A stretch of 64,000 nucleotides of DNA from Burkholderiales bacterium. Its GTDB lineage: Bacteria > Pseudomonadota > Gammaproteobacteria > Burkholderiales > Burkholderiaceae_C. This document shows positions 63,108-64,000 of this stretch, piece by piece (position 1 is the stretch's first letter; every line of letters starts with the position of its first letter). Both the position numbers and the translations under genes were made by a program. The stretch spans positions 89,798 to 153,797 of the forward strand of contig RXJW01000046.1 in the NCBI GenBank assembly GCA_003963005.1, in the 5' to 3' direction. Under the pieces are notes generated by a model that worked only from the letters and a program-made list of their open reading frames with translations, was not told the origin of the DNA and ran no database searches.

Positions 63108-64000
63108 TTAGAGCAGGGCCTTCAGCAGCTTGCCCATCTCCGACGGGTTGCGCGTGACCTTGAAGCCGCACTCTTCCATGATGGCGAGCTTGGCATCGGC
63201 CGTGTCGGCGCCACCGGAGATGAGCGCGCCGGCGTGGCCCATGCGCTTGCCCGGAGGGGCGGTGACACCGGCGATGAAGCCGACGATCGGCTTCTTCATG
63301 TTGGCCTTGCACCAGCGGGCGGCTTCAGCCTCGTCCGGGCCGCCGATCTCGCCGATCATGATGACGGCGTCGGTGTCCGGATCGTCGTTGAAGGCCTTCA
63401 TCACGTCGATGTGCTTCAGGCCATTGATCGGGTCACCACCGATGCCGACCGCGCTGGACTGGCCCAGGCCGATCTCGGTGAGCTGCGCCACGGCTTCATA
63501 GGTCAGCGTGCCCGAGCGGGACACCACGCCGATGCGGCCCTTGCGGTGGATGTGACCCGGCATGATGCCGATCTTGATTTCTTCCGGCGTGATCAGGCCG
63601 GGGCAGTTGGGGCCCAGCAGCAGGGTGCGCTTGCCGCCGGCGGCTTCCTTGGCCTTCATCTTGTTGCGCACTTCGAGCATGTCCCGCACGGGGATGCCCT
63701 CGGTGATGCAGATCGCCAGGTCCAGGTCGGCTTCGACGGCTTCCCAGATGGCGGCGGCAGCACCCGCCGGCGGCACGTAGATGACGGACACGGTTGCGCC
63801 GGTCTGCGAAGCGGCTTCCTTGACAGTTGCGTAGATCGGGATCTCGGAGAGCTTCTCGCCGGCCTTCTTGGGATTCACGCCGGCGACGAAGGCGTTCTTG
63901 CCGTTCGCATAGGCCTGGCAGCCCAGGGTGTGGAACTGGCCGGTCTTGCCGGTGATGCCCTGGGTGATGACCTTGGTGTCTTTGTTGATGTAGATGCTCA
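63108..64000 (-). CDS. sucD: Succinyl-CoA ligase alpha subunit, start codon cut by the window edge
   Basis: The alpha subunit of succinyl-CoA synthetase, which makes succinate plus ATP/GTP from succinyl-CoA in the TCA cycle, lacks only the first base of its ATG here (full gene would end at 64001; 297 residues). The N-terminus SIYINKDTKVITQGITGK reads in frame from the edge. The CoA-binding region, GGDPINGLKH (about 186-195) and the phosphorylated histidine in GKRMGHAGALISGG (near 247) are present. sucC is expected just upstream outside the window. Confidence 0.97.
   Translation of the reverse strand, partial: SIYINKDTKVITQGITGKTGQFHTLGCQAYANGKNAFVAGVNPKKAGEKLSEIPIYATVKEAASQTGATVSVIYVPPAGAAAAIWEAVEADLDLAICITEGIPVRDMLEVRNKMKAKEAAGGKRTLLLGPNCPGLITPEEIKIGIMPGHIHRKGRIGVVSRSGTLTYEAVAQLTEIGLGQSSAVGIGGDPINGLKHIDVMKAFNDDPDTDAVIMIGEIGGPDEAEAARWCKANMKKPIVGFIAGVTAPPGKRMGHAGALISGGADTADAKLAIMEECGFKVTRNPSEMGKLLKALL

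Overview
The window is GC-rich, with G or C at almost every third codon position. It reads as a chromosomal segment of a free-living betaproteobacterium of the order Burkholderiales. The Rubrivivax/Leptothrix/Roseateles group is my guess from gene content and protein style; no search was run. The best anchor is the classic replication-origin neighbourhood: mnmE, yidC, yidD, rnpA and rpmH run leftward (36.9-39.6 kb) and dnaA, dnaN and gyrB run rightward (39.8-45.4 kb), with a DnaA box between rpmH and dnaA. The bacterial chromosome origin, or its immediate surroundings, therefore probably lies near 39.6-39.85 kb.

Left arm. 1-1.3 kb: 3' part of GTP-dependent PEP carboxykinase with a terminator. 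1.4-3.2 kb: an exported beta-helix protein with a LacI-type operator upstream. 3.4-4.3 kb: two coupled unknown genes. 4.4-6.8 kb: a YbdK-type ligase coupled to a Kef-like antiporter. 6.9-8.6 kb: a MOSC protein coupled to a second beta-helix protein. 8.6-12.9 kb: an Old Yellow Enzyme, RlmJ, a LacI-family regulator and a Fic protein. 12.9-16.6 kb: an M14 peptidase and a LytTR two-component pair. 16.7-20.2 kb: an enoyl-CoA hydratase / 3-hydroxyacyl-CoA dehydrogenase / thiolase operon behind a perfect TetR/PaaR-like palindrome. 20.2-27.8 kb: a geranylgeranyl-reductase-like flavoprotein and two large TonB-dependent receptors, each with its own terminator. 28.1-31.3 kb: malate synthase G divergent from a LysR regulator. 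31.4-35.1 kb: DUF1992 protein, acyl-CoA synthetase, acyl-CoA thioesterase and an SMP-30-like protein.

Right arm. 45.4-50.0 kb lies between gyrB and an M48 protease and looks like accessory DNA: a periplasmic glycerophosphodiesterase translated just after a third TonB-dependent receptor, flanked by gene remnants and long non-coding stretches. 50.0-52.2 kb: M48 (BepA-like) protease and moaC. 52.2-58.4 kb: a sigma-54-promoted type IV pilin followed by a GT-C-like membrane protein, a GtrA-like flippase component, an FAD oxidoreductase and a PglL/Wzy-type O-oligosaccharyltransferase, which is a plausible pilin glycosylation unit. 58.6-59.4 kb: an MBL-fold (cyclic-nucleotide phosphodiesterase-like) enzyme. 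59.6-63.0 kb: a four-gene operon of TerC-type membrane protein, Ser/Thr kinase, PP2C phosphatase and a double-FHA protein. The window ends one base short of the start codon of sucD.

Tight ATGA-type start/stop overlaps are frequent (at least eight), so translational coupling is a main organising feature. Several intrinsic terminators share a UUCG loop on the transcribed strand. I saw no tRNA or rRNA gene, insertion sequence, CRISPR array or prophage. No single feature is an obviously undescribed system. The best candidates for a closer look are the pilin/glycosylation cluster, the terC-kinase-phosphatase-FHA operon, and the coupled unknown pair at 3.4-4.3 kb.
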